A DNA stretch of 64,000 nt from Drosophila miranda. Taxonomy: Eukaryota; Arthropoda; Insecta; Diptera; Drosophilidae. The DNA is taken from assembly GCF_003369915.1 (NCBI RefSeq), contig NC_046673.1, positions 12,136,001 through 12,200,000 on the forward strand, in the 5' to 3' direction. Of the stretch, positions 47,617 through 57,783 are shown one piece after another. Under the pieces are notes generated by a model. The model did not search any database, was not told the DNA's origin, and saw only the letters and a list, made by a program, of their open reading frames with translations. Each line of letters starts with the position of its first letter. Position 1 is the stretch's first letter. The position numbers were made by a program, and so were the translations under genes.

Positions 47617-48977
47617 GCCAGGGACCCAGGACGTGTGCCGGTTCCGTTTCTTGTTTGCCCGCCTTCCCGAAATACCTATGTATATATCTATACCTATTTA
47701 CCTATACCTACACCTATACCTATAACTACATATGAATGTATATGTATATAGATATCTATACATTTTTTTTTGTATTTTTTGTTCCGCCTATTACTTCTGA
47801 AGTTTTCTGTGAGAGTTTTGAAGAATTTATAAGACTTGCGCTGTTAGCAAGGAAATGTAAGAATGTTTGTCCGGCTTTTTGTTAGCACAAATCGGAAGAA
47901 ATGTCCTCCCTCCCTCCTACTCCGCGACTGCTCATCCAGCTTTCCCACTCCCCTTCCCTCCACTCCATACATATTCAAAAAAGATTTAGCACCCAGATGC
48001 CTATAACTAATACCATATAATTTGTGTGTATGGATGTATGTCCTAGCTACTTGTAGAACGTTTCTTATATATAGATATGTATATTAGTCATGCATTCCTG
48101 TTATATAAACTTTACCTAGAGTAACTCCAACTCCAACTACAACCACAACAGAAACGATCGACGAGCTCAAACAGCAGAAGCCAATTCAGAAAAGCGTCAT
48201 AAGAGAAGCTAACTATCAATATTGTACTCGTAATAGAACGAAATCAACAGACCAAAAAAACAAACAACAAAAAAGAAAAACAAAAAACAAAAAAGAAAAA
48301 TGCAAAGAAGAAAAGCTTAAAAAATGGGATATGGCATGCCTTGATGTGGGCTCTGTTCGATCTGATCTGATATAATTTAACTTTATCTACATAAGCGAGC
48401 AGCGATATACATGTGCATACATTATGTTTTAGTAATGATTGAATGAATGAACGAAAGACCTCGGAGCCGCATCTCTGCACTATCTTTGGCATGACTCTTG
48501 TTCCTTTAAACGTAATTTCTCAAGCAAACGAATGATACGAAAGTATATACCTAAACAATTCCATAATGGAGCTAGATAGAATGATTTCACAACGAACTAC
48601 ATATGTTTATATGCTGAATTTTAGTTTCTTTTCATAAGTTTACCACCAGCAACCGCAAAGAAACGCACCAATGTAGAATGTAGAAAGAATCTTGAATTGG
48701 TTCTCTGTCGCGTTGCCTGGCCAAGTTAAACAATTTCCGAGCCAATTATGAAAATGAATTATTGTTTGTTAAGTTTAATATTATAAGACGCCGCTGCACT
48801 GACCTCAAAGTTCGAGGGCAAACCCCAATTTAATCAAATTTTGCAGCAATTATTTTTTTTTTTTTGTACATCTTAGTGCAATTTTTTGGCATAACTAGAA
48901 ATGCAGATGTTTCGCGCTTTTTCCGCGGCGTTAAAAAATGAGTCATTCTAGTTTAAATTAGTTGAATTTATCTAAAA
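47617..48977 (+). other. Probable CrebA-derived 3'UTR and flank
   Basis: About 1.4 kb of AT-rich sequence with TATACCTA repeats (47680-47760), TATATAGATATGTATAT tracts and A-rich runs follows the CrebA stop codon without another coding signal. It looks like a long 3'UTR and continues after the DINE-1 insertion (from about 50082). No AATAAA near the stop was singled out. Confidence 0.45.
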
Positions 48978-50081
48978 CGAGGGGGAACGTTGTGAGTTGC
49001 TGCGGACACCGCAACTCTACAGTTATACCCGATACTAAGTCAGTATGGCTCTCCTCCGGCAGACGCTGCAAATATTAAACGACACGACAAAGAGTGCGTG
49101 CGAGAGAGACAGAAAATCAGTCTGAGCGTGACGTCGGGCGCTGCGTAGCCACTGCAAATTGATTTGTTCCTTTTGGCTATAAAAATTATCTGATCTGGTC
49201 CAGATTCAGCAATCTGATAGATATGGTCGTTATCTATGATTCTGCGTTTTTAGTTTTCTCAAATGTGCAATATTGTGGATGCAACAGATTTTCGTCCTTT
49301 GTGGGGGCGGAAGGGGGTGGGGCGAAATTCTGAGATATACGTTTTATAGTGAGATCTAACAGAAGTGCGGATACCAAATTTGGTTACTCTAGCCTTAATA
49401 GTCGCTGAGATTTGTGGATGCCCCAGATTTTCGTCCTTTGCGGGGGCGGAAGGGGGTGTGGCGAAATTTGGACACAAAACGGTCAAGGTCCGATATCACA
49501 GGAGTGTGGATACCAAATTTGGTTGCTCTGGCTTTTATAGGTTCTGAGATCCTTGAACTCATATTTTGCAATTGGCAAAACCGACCATGAAACCTGTGTG
49601 TTAGAGAGAGACAGAGCGAGAAAGAATGAAATTGTTTTCTTGATTCTGGCTATAATAATTATACGATCTGGTTGAGATTTTACATTCTAAAACATATAGT
49701 CATCCTCTACGATTCTGCGTTTTTGGTTTTATCGTATCTTTAAAAATGTGGATGCCACAGATTTTAGTCTTTTGTGGAGGCGGAAGTGGGCGGGGCGAAG
49801 TTTTGAAATATTTTTGTAGCAGTGACATATCACAGAAGTCTGGATCCAAAACATCGTTGCTCTAGCTCTTATAGTCTTTGAGCACTAGGCGCTGAAGGGG
49901 ACGGACAGACGGACGGACGGACAGACGGACAGACAGACATGGCTCAATCGACTCGGCTATTGATGCTGATCAAGAATATATATACTTTATGGGGTCGGAA
50001 ACGATTCCTTCTGGACGTTACACACATCCACTTTTACCACAAATCTAATATATCCCAATACTCATTTTGAGTATCGGGTAT
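48978..50081 (+). mobile_element. DINE-1/INE-1-type (Helentron) element, long copy
   Basis: It begins ACGAGGGGGAACGTTG...TATACCCGATACT and ends GAGTATCGGGTAT preceded by an AATACTCATTTT hairpin. Typical internal phrases are GGCTATAAAAATTATCTGATC, GATTCTGCGTTTTT, GACGGACAGACGGAC, AATCGACTCGGCTATTGATG and ATATATACTTTATGGGGTCG. A block starting TGTGGATGC..CAGATTTT and including GGCGGAAG is present three times (about 49274, 49412 and 49747), an internal minisatellite as known for this family. There is no coding capacity. It interrupts the CrebA-derived sequence. Confidence 0.8.
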
Positions 50082-50641
50082 AAAAAATAAAAATACTTAA
50101 GCGAAGTTTTAAGCGTAAACCGATGATTTCTTATTAAATCGATAATACGAGTACTATCTATACAAAATATTTTAGGTATTTTAATGTATTTTTGTTTATG
50201 TGTGTGTAAACCAAGCGGAGTTGTGCAATTGTTAGTAAAATTAAACAACAAAGAAAAACCTTATAGAAAAATATGGAATCACACTGAAAGAAAAAGCTTG
50301 TGCAATGACAAAAACTTGACTATAAAATTCGTTAAAAAATAAACAAATAAGATACGATAATAGCAATCCATTTGGAAAAGTAAAAGCGTTTTGAGATGTT
50401 TATACACAAAAGTACAGCAGTTTTAACGCATATTGTAAACTAAAATTGAAAACAATTCGAACGAAAACCAGAAAATATACACAAAAAAATTGTAAAACTT
50501 TTATGAGTGGTTGCTGTAGTTTGGAATAAGCAAGTGCAATTCAAAATAAAACGCAAACAACCATTAGAACAGCACCGATATGCGATATTCATCTTGCCTA
50601 TTGAAAATTTTACTTGCTTATCCCCTGGAACACCGGAAACG

Positions 50642-50914
50642 GGCTCTGCCGTCGACGTCTCCTACATAACTAAATGGCCGGACTAGGTGTTTGTATCCAC
50701 CAGATATGTCTTGGCAAGCAGGGGGTACTACAGCTCTGTGGAGTTCCCAGCCATCGAGGGGTCGGAGGAAATGTGGGGGCGCAGGTGCATACAACTGTCG
50801 GTCACTCTCACTGTCGGACTGGGCATCACCAACAACACACATGTGCCGCAGGAAACCCTGCAGCATTTAATTTACAACAGTTTGGACCGCCTCTTTCACA
50901 CTATCATACGATAG
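50642..50914 (+). pseudogene. Unidentified terminal exon fragment with an in-frame stop
   Basis: One frame reads GSAVDVSYITKWPD, then a TAG (50684-50686), then STRYVLASRGYYSSVEFPAI, WGRRCIQLSVTLTVGLGITN and HVPQETLQHLIYNSLDRLFH to a TAG at 50914. The composition is that of a real globular protein, not low-complexity noise. I do not recognise it. It lies in the same hAT-bounded block as the Argonaute2 and CrebA copies, so it may be the end of a third gene from the source locus. Confidence 0.45.
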
Positions 50915-52089
50915 TGTTGATTACACTATGAAACATCAATTGGTTAATAATTAATTGTTAGCGTTAACGTAGTATCCATTGCTTTTTGCTTTTTCATCTA
51001 ATCATCAGCTTAGCAAGTTGTGCTGGTGAATGCGCCCTATATCTTTGACCAGACGCAAAGACGCATGACGCAGCCCTAGTGTAAACAGCCTATTAGTGTA
51101 GAATTTTTTTTTATAACTGCTGCTTGTTTTAGAGCTCATGTAAATATACTCCAGGCTTTTGTGATCTTATCGCTGCATAAAAACGTAATGTGTGCAAAAA
51201 TAATATGATAAGTGTTTACAAGGGGTTCTCGAAATATATATTCCGAATGTATGTACATATGTATGTGTGTAAGCCGGTACTCCGTATGCATCCTAAAAAT
51301 ATTCGCTTATTGATCAGAATCAAGCTTATAATATACATATGCACATAACGATGTACTGCCTTCGAGCTTCGAGCCCCTAAATTTGCTCGCAATCCAATAC
51401 CGCATATCTTCAATCTATAAACAAGTAATTACCCAAACATTTTTGGAGTTTCTTATCTTTGGAGATCCTTTATAGCCTTCTGAGTCTATACGCTACTCAT
51501 TCCTGACCGTTCAATTTACTTTTTTCGTTGATCATTTGTGTATGCATCCAATATTAAACTTTGTATAACTTGTTTGAACAGTTGTTCCAGTGTCTCGTAG
51601 TTTACACGAAAAAGAGCAGTCTAGAATAATTTAATACAGTCACCACAAAATGATTACAATTAATACCTACACATACTTGTGCAATTCAAATTGATTGTAA
51701 TCATATATTACACAACAATATATACATATGTATGTATGTACATTTATGTCTATATGCTCAACCTTAACAGGCATGCAATTCATTCCTTCTTAGCCCAAAA
51801 TGTATATAAAAAGCGCATGGGGCTTGCCACCTACTATGGAATATAATTCAGACAATGTCTGCGAATAGGGTACGACAATCTGGATACAAATTTTTGTACA
51901 TATTGAGTGCTAAATTTCTAAGCTACATATATCTCTCTATTACATAAATAAGATTTGGGTCGTCATGGTCCTGATATTTTAGCGTGTGCGCAGGGGGCTT
52001 GCTCCCTAGCATATTATAAAAATCTCGTGTCCCGATGTTTGTGGTTCTGTTCCTTAAATTCATGCTTCAAAATTATATATTATTACTCC
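50915..52089. other. Unassigned AT-rich part of the composite block
   Basis: No gene seen. It contains TACATATGTATG short repeats and stretches such as CTGATATTTTAGCGTG with GTCTCGTGTCCCGATG that look like worn transposon sequence, then the reversed DINE-1 fragment. Confidence 0.4.
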
Positions 52090-52268
52090 CAGAAGAAACC
52101 GTTTCCGACCCCATAAGGTATACACATATATTCTTGATCAGCCAATAGACGAGTCGATTGAGCCATGTTTGTCTGTCCCGATGAGCGCCTAGATCTCAGA
52201 GACTACAAGAGAGGGGAACCACACTGACTAAGTGTCGGGTATATATGTTTCCAACGTTTCCCCTCGTT
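52090..52268 (-). mobile_element. DINE-1/INE-1-type element, truncated reversed copy
   Basis: Contains AAACCGTTTCCGACCCCATA, TATTCTTGATCAGCCAATAG, ACGAGTCGATTGAGCCATG and the end AGTGTCGGGTATATATG...CGTTTCCCCTCGT, which is the inverted form of the left end of the 48978 copy. Most of the middle is deleted. Confidence 0.75.
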
Positions 52269-52605
52269 TATAAGTAAACAAAATTTTATTATTGGTATAT
52301 TTTTACGGTATATTTTAAATTTCGGTATATTTCTGAGGTCAGACGCTCATAATCGAACGAAAACATGAGTCGTAATGGGCTATAGAAAGAGGTATGGACA
52401 ACAGGAAAAAAACTGCCAAGACAAATTGCAAGATTCGTATGAACTCACCTCGCGTGTGAGGACAACATACTGTGAAGACAAAATCGGCAAGGTACATTGG
52501 GCAAATGGGGTGAAATTCACTTGCATGCGTTGCATTTTCTGAACCGTGTTGCCTGTTGTCCACTTCCTCTTTTTCCTTCCATTATGTAGCAAATGTGTAG
52601 CCAAA
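52269..52605. other. Sequence between DINE-1 and the right hAT end, weakly coding-like
   Basis: GGTATATTT repeats (52290-52340) are followed by a frame from the ATG at 52375 reading MGYRKRYGQQEKNCQDKLQD up to a TGA near 52540. It may be a remnant of the hAT-like element interior or of another gene. Nothing recognisable. Confidence 0.25.
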
Positions 52606-52693
52606 AAAGAACAGCTTGGAAGGAACATGTCCAGTTGCTCACTTAAGTGAACAACTCTTTTTTGTTCACTTACTCATGAGCAACACAACACTA
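52606..52693 (+). mobile_element. hAT-like element, right-end fragment
   Basis: 87 bases match the right end of the 43647-44105 element (three mismatches) and run to CAACACTA, directly followed by the second ATGGAAGC. The left part of this copy is missing. It is the partner terminus of the 43647 end. Confidence 0.75.
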
Positions 52694-52701
52694 ATGGAAG
52701 C

Positions 52702-53113
52702 ATACATTCCGCAAGAATCTCAACAAAGTCTATATAAACTCAGCAAAAAGTACATGCGAATCCTAGAGATCTGATCTACATCTAACGAAAGTAATGGCAA
52801 TTGGACCTTAATAGAGATCAGGAATACTGCTGTATGCCGTTCTCTGTTTTTCTCTCATGAAAGATATGCTGCTTATAAGATAATTAGTATCTGACAGGCG
52901 GAGGTATCTTATGTTGGTATCCCAACAGGGTGTTAAGTGCATTGATCATGCGCACCATGTTGCAATGTACTGCTATCTCGTTCTATTTTATGTTGATGTC
53001 CTCCTATGTTGAGCTCCTGTAAAACGATCGGAGATTTTCAAGAAGAAAACATTGTGTGCTTTGGTGTCTCTTTCTTATAAACTGCTTTGTACAATTTGAA
53101 TCGCTAGAGAATC
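52702..53113. other. 3' flank of the ABHD11-like gene
   Basis: Unique AT-rich sequence containing the 3'UTR of the minus-strand hydrolase gene. No clear polyadenylation signal and no other gene seen. Confidence 0.5.
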
Positions 53114-54355
53114 TCATGAGGCACTCAATGGCCTATTGAGAAATTCGGTGACAATTGAGATGAACTGCTGCGGCTGTTCGAAGTGCACCAGATGGTGGGC
53201 ATTCAGCCAATGAATTTCGGCATTGGGGAACATTTCCAGAATCTGCGGCCAGTCCTCGCGTCTGTAAAGGTACGATAGAGGAAATAGATTAGGGAACAGT
53301 CGTAGAACATGGGTACAGCCGAACAAGCTTACTTCATGTATGGCGACTGAGTGCCGCAAATAAAGGTGGTTGGACCCCGATACGGTGGCAGGGACGCAAA
53401 GTGTGATCGGTAGTCTTGAAAGCGTGGCAGGAATTCGTTCAGCAGCTTCGCATTGCAGGCCCACGAGAACCTGAAGGTAGGACAACAAAAGATGAAGATA
53501 TTATATAGCTGCGGTGGACGCATTACTTACGCTCCTGTTTGGGGATCCTTCTTCAGATTTAGCATGATAAACTGCACAGTTTCACTCGAGTCGGTGGCCT
53601 TCAGCAATTGCTGCTGGGCCAGCTTTCGTCCCTCAGACAAGGGCAGATCCGGCGAGAGGGAGAGATTAATCATGGCATCGAATATGCGCTGCATTTCGCC
53701 AGTGGAGCGGGGCACGCGAATGGGAGAAATGTCCACGACAATCAGACGTTCCGTCATTTCCGGCTGCATTGGGTGTACCGAAGAGTTTTTTTTAGTGGTA
53801 TCGTCTGGCGGGCATGCCGCGCACATACATACATACTTGTGGGCAAAGAACATCATTGAGCGACCGCCCATGCTGTGGCCCATCAGGCAGGCTTTTGTAT
53901 AAGATCGCATCTCCAGGAAGCGGCGCACATCGCTCGACATTGACGGCGAGTTGTGGGTGGTCGTGTGAGGGCTTTCACCATGATTCCGGGCATCCACAGC
54001 GTAGATCTGTACATGGAAGATTCACGTTTTGAGTTGATACAACACGCTTTGGGTGGGTGGTGTTAGGTGGGGTGCGTGCTCCACTAACCTTCCTGTTGGT
54101 CCGCTGGGCCAGGGCTTTGCTGATACCACGCCAATTCTGCTTGGAGCCGAACAGGCCGTGCATTGTGATGAGCGGTGTCTGGCTGGAGTCGCTGGTTTGG
54201 CCCTCAAACAGCTCGAAGCTCATGTCGATGGGGCTGGATGCGTAGAGCCGCTGTGTCGCTCCGCAGAGTGGTGCTGTCGCCCAGGCAGTTGTTGGTGGGC
54301 ATTTTGCGTTTAATCTGCAAATTTGCAGGAAACGTAACGTTTTCGCCAGCAGCAT
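53114..54355 (-). CDS. CG2059: ABHD11-like alpha/beta hydrolase
   Basis: Five exons on the minus strand (54355-54089, 54006-53833, 53763-53531, 53470-53333, 53261-53114) encode 319 residues, the size of ABHD11. The family comprises mitochondrial serine hydrolases. The fold is evident from LITMHGLFGSKQNWRGISKA (oxyanion region), IYAVDARNHGESP, the nucleophile elbow LMGHSMGGRSMMFF with the catalytic Ser, IVVDISP, and the late His in LNAHHLVHFEQP. The Arg/Leu/Lys-rich N-terminus (MLLAKTLRFLQICRLNAK) fits a mitochondrial targeting signal. All introns are short with GT-AG borders. The start at 54355 is the first ATG in frame; the frame extends upstream only to a TTG. Orthology to CG2059 rests on synteny and memory. 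Confidence 0.93.
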
Positions 54356-55456
54356 CGCTATTTGTGGAGGAGGAGGAGGGGACACTAGTGTTTGCAGGCA
54401 ATAGCAAAATGAAAATACCAGAGGCTTAGATAAATTTATGATTGCATAATCCAACCATCATTGAAAAATCAAAATGTATTAGATTTACAGTGAATTTCTG
54501 TCTGTGAAGATATTGTTTTGGCAAATTAATTGCCAAAAAATTAATTCATTTGGAAAATAGTGCTGTTAGGCGCAAAAAGTCTGGCAGGGTGGCAGTACCA
54601 GTCGATAGATTTGCTCTCATTTTGTGGTGGTTTCATCTGAACGTTTCGTCGCATTACGTTTTATACCGTTGGGAGCATTTCATACTCTAGGGAAGAGCAT
54701 ATCATAGAATTGAAAAATGGTTTGTCATACCAGGATCTAATAAATGCAACGATAGTTTTTATGTATATCTTCTGCTTACAAAGACCAAGAATAGGCATTG
54801 GGATCGAGTTATATAAGCAGTAAACAAAACAAATGTGTGAATAGATAAAAACTTTTTAATCTGTGCAAATGTCAACATTAATGTTTCAAAGCAGATTGGA
54901 AAACTTAATTTTAATATTTACCAAAAGAAATAGGGTACACGACCACCGGATGACAAGCAACATGTGTTCGAATGACATAACATTTCATGCCCACTTACGT
55001 TTTATTCTTTAATTTTTTTGCTTAAACCCTAGTTTAGACACAATTACAGAAAAAGGATTACCTAAAATTAGCCAGTCATTTAGAAAATCAATGGCATAAA
55101 ATGATGTGGGCAGAGCAGGGAGTCTAAGTTAGCCAGCTATTATACAACGGAATACGTTTTATATGTTTGACTTTTTTTGCTAAAACCTTTTTTTTTTTAG
55201 ACAAAGTCCAATAAAAGCGAGTATTTAAAACAAACCAGTCAAGTAGAAAATCTAATCATTAATCGGAAAATTATATGTGGGCAGGGCTGAAGTATATATT
55301 TAGCTTGTAATATTCGACAGAATATCAAAAAACGAGGAATATGTATGATGGAACTTAAATAATTCGTCCCTATATTAAGGGAATATTTTTTGAATGAGAC
55401 GGTATGTTTTGGTATATTTCTGAGGGTTGGACGGTATATTTTTATCGAAATATCAA
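54356..55456. other. Intergenic region between ABHD11-like gene and CG1677
   Basis: The divergent upstream region of both genes. It has AT-rich sequence with an internal loose repetition: AAAACCTTTTTT/TTTAGACACAATTACAG and TAGCCAGTC-type phrases recur at 55010-55270. GGTATATTTCTGAGG precedes the CG1677 promoter motif. No gene. Confidence 0.5.
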
Positions 55457-55467
55457 CGGTCACACTG
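55457..55467 (+). promoter_or_regulatory. Ohler motif 1 (M1BP) promoter element of CG1677
   Basis: CGGTCACACTG matches YGGTCACACTR in the CG1677 orientation and is followed by GCGGCCATATTTTCGG. The coding start is 2.3 kb downstream, so the gene must have a 5'UTR intron. Confidence 0.55.
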
Positions 55468-57783
55468 GTAATGCGGCCATATTTTCGGTAATGCGGCTTT
55501 GGTGACGAAGAAATTGGAATAACATATTCTCGGCTGCCCTTAAGAACACCAAGACAACGTGCTAACTAATTCAGGTAAAAGTGATAATCAAGCTGCAGCA
55601 ATATCTTAAAATTGCGCAAGGACAGTGGGTAGAAACCCCATTGCCAATCGCCCCCGACATCCGACACACAGCGCAGCCATAGGCCAGCCAGAAGCGCACA
55701 CATTGAAGGCGAAAGCGACGCGCAGCAGGCAGACGACAGTCTGGCAGTCGGGGCAGACAGATTGAAGAAATCGACGAAAACGATTGATTCCCTGTGGCGG
55801 TGCTGAAAGAGGCGCCGATCTGGTGGCACTCTTGCGTGTCCGTGCCCGTACCGCACCTCTCATCCCATTCGTCCCCATCCATAGGTAAGCAGCAACAACA
55901 ATATTGTACATATTGCAACGAAAAGCAACCAACAAATTCATTTCTTTTCAAGTATTCTATTTTTCCCACCCAAAAAAAATAATAATCAAATAAAACTCAA
56001 GTCAACTGCGTATGTGAAAAGTGGTTTATGCAAAAATAGCAAAATAAAGAGTATATTTGAGAAAAAGTAAAATATTAAGTGCAAAGTAAACACTTAATGG
56101 ACCCCTTTCTTTTGAGCAGACTCTTCTCTGTCTGTTCGTCGGTCGCGAAAAGTGCGAAAAAAGTCCGGCAGTTAAGTTAAACTCTCTATCTCTCTCACAC
56201 CTTACCTTTCTGTGTTAACAGTAACAGTGTCTGTGTCTCGTAGTGTCTCTCCCACATGCCATAATGTATATGGATGGGAGAGTGTGAGTCGAGTGTCGAG
56301 TCGAGTGTATGTGTGTGTGTACTTTCATTGGAGCGGGAAGAGAGCAAAAGGCTGTATTTTTCTGACTTTATTGAAAGTAAAGTATTCCGTTACCCGTTGT
56401 TTCCCCCCGTAGCCGTACGGGTCGCTGCTGCTTTGCCCTTGCTCTCTCCCTCACTCAAATATCCGTCTCAATGTTCCGTATCTCACGTTCGCGAAAAGTC
56501 TCGAGAAAAACGAAGAACAAACGAAAGAAGCGGCACACAGAACACACATACACATCAACAAATTAATATCAAAATGAAAATGAAAGAAAAGATAAACATA
56601 AACCAAATTAAAAGCGAAATGAAGGTAAGAATTCAACAAAAACGTAAAACAAAAAAAAAAAAACAAAAAACCAAAAATATTACGAAAAACTCTATATCCC
56701 TCTTTACCCCCAAGAAATAAAAACCCCTCACCACAACCATCGCCACCACCAGCACCACATTCGACAGCAACCGATCCACCAAGCACATTCTTGGGATCGG
56801 GATAATTCATTAAGTAATCGAGAGCGCATCGATATTTGTTGGGTGGTGTCTGTTCAACGGTGGTGACCCTGACCTTGGCCTCGTCCTTGGTTCTGCTTTG
56901 GTCGACCTAATCATTGTCGTTTCCGATAGAATGGTGGATATCTGTAGCCTGAATAAATCGATATCGCATCCCTAGGGAATTACTGTCTGCTCTTCCTAGC
57001 CGTAAACCCTTGATGGCTGTTCTGCGTCCCTTCTGGTCAACCAACAAATCATCGATTACGATAGCTAGCAGCAAAGACTTTAAAATAGCAAGATATTGCG
57101 TCAGGAACAAATTCAATTTTAGTTTTTATTCGACGCTTCGTGGTACGAGTGTGCGGGGTACTGGTACTCCAATTCTTCCTTGTCTTTCGTCTCTGACTGC
57201 GGCCCGCTGCCTCCTTGGTTCGTCTGTTCAGTGCAATGCCTTGGGCAGGTGAGTCGGTCCCAGAATCCTTCAACAAATGCACAGTCTTTGGCCAAATACA
57301 AGGAATATAATTTGTTATTCTATTATTGAGCATTCCAATTTCCCCAATTCGCTTGTGCATCAGTTTGCAGTGTCATGCCCAAGCAATGCATTTTGCTTTT
57401 ACTTTCTTGGGACCGACTTTTCGCATCGCCAAAGACTGTGTACTTTTTACCCTGCGCGCGACTTCTGTCTACGGGTGGCCACGAAAAATCCATAGAACGC
57501 CATAGAACAGATTTTTGGTAGCTGATGCAAAATCTTGGCATTGCTCCCAGTCTTTGCTCGCAGACCATTGTCTTCCTTCCATTATGCTCCATTTAGTGCG
57601 TCGGCCCACAGTCCGACGGTTGGCTTATCGACTTGACGATTAAGGTTATCGATCATATATACATGGATAAACTGTGTACGAAAGTTTTCCCGATTGACTT
57701 CCAGTAACCCCCTTCTCGTCTCTGCACCTCCAGGAACACAGCGAACGGAGCTGCTGCTGCCCCACAAGGGATAAGGCTAGCCC
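55468..57783 (+). other. CG1677 5'UTR and leader introns
   Basis: No coding exon supportable. Candidate leader splice donors include CAG|GTAAAAGTG near 55573 and ATAG|GTAAGCAGC near 55884. The last acceptor before the start ATG may be CACCTCCAG near 57733. A CCTTCTTT/GAAA-rich stretch at 56550-56720 is low-complexity. Confidence 0.45.

Larger units (their letters stand above)
43639..52701 (+). mobile_element. 9 kb composite block bounded by hAT-type ends and an 8-bp target-site duplication
   Basis: ATGGAAGC occurs at 43639-43646 and again at 52694-52701. Immediately inside are TAGTGTTG (43647-43654) and its exact inverted copy CAACACTA (52686-52693). An 8-base duplication with TAGNG-type ends is the hallmark of hAT transposons. 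Between them lie a complete hAT-like short element, an Argonaute2 paralogue, a CrebA 3' fragment, a DINE-1 element and an unidentified coding fragment. The outer TSD fits one insertion event whose interior now carries foreign DNA. No hAT transposase is recognisable, so movement would have needed enzyme from elsewhere. Alternatively a simple hAT element sat here first and was later filled by break repair from another locus. Confidence 0.75.

Noticed and set aside
49904..49940. GACGGACAGAC tandem repeats as a satellite or regulatory array
   Set aside because: They are the normal internal microsatellite of the DINE-1 family.
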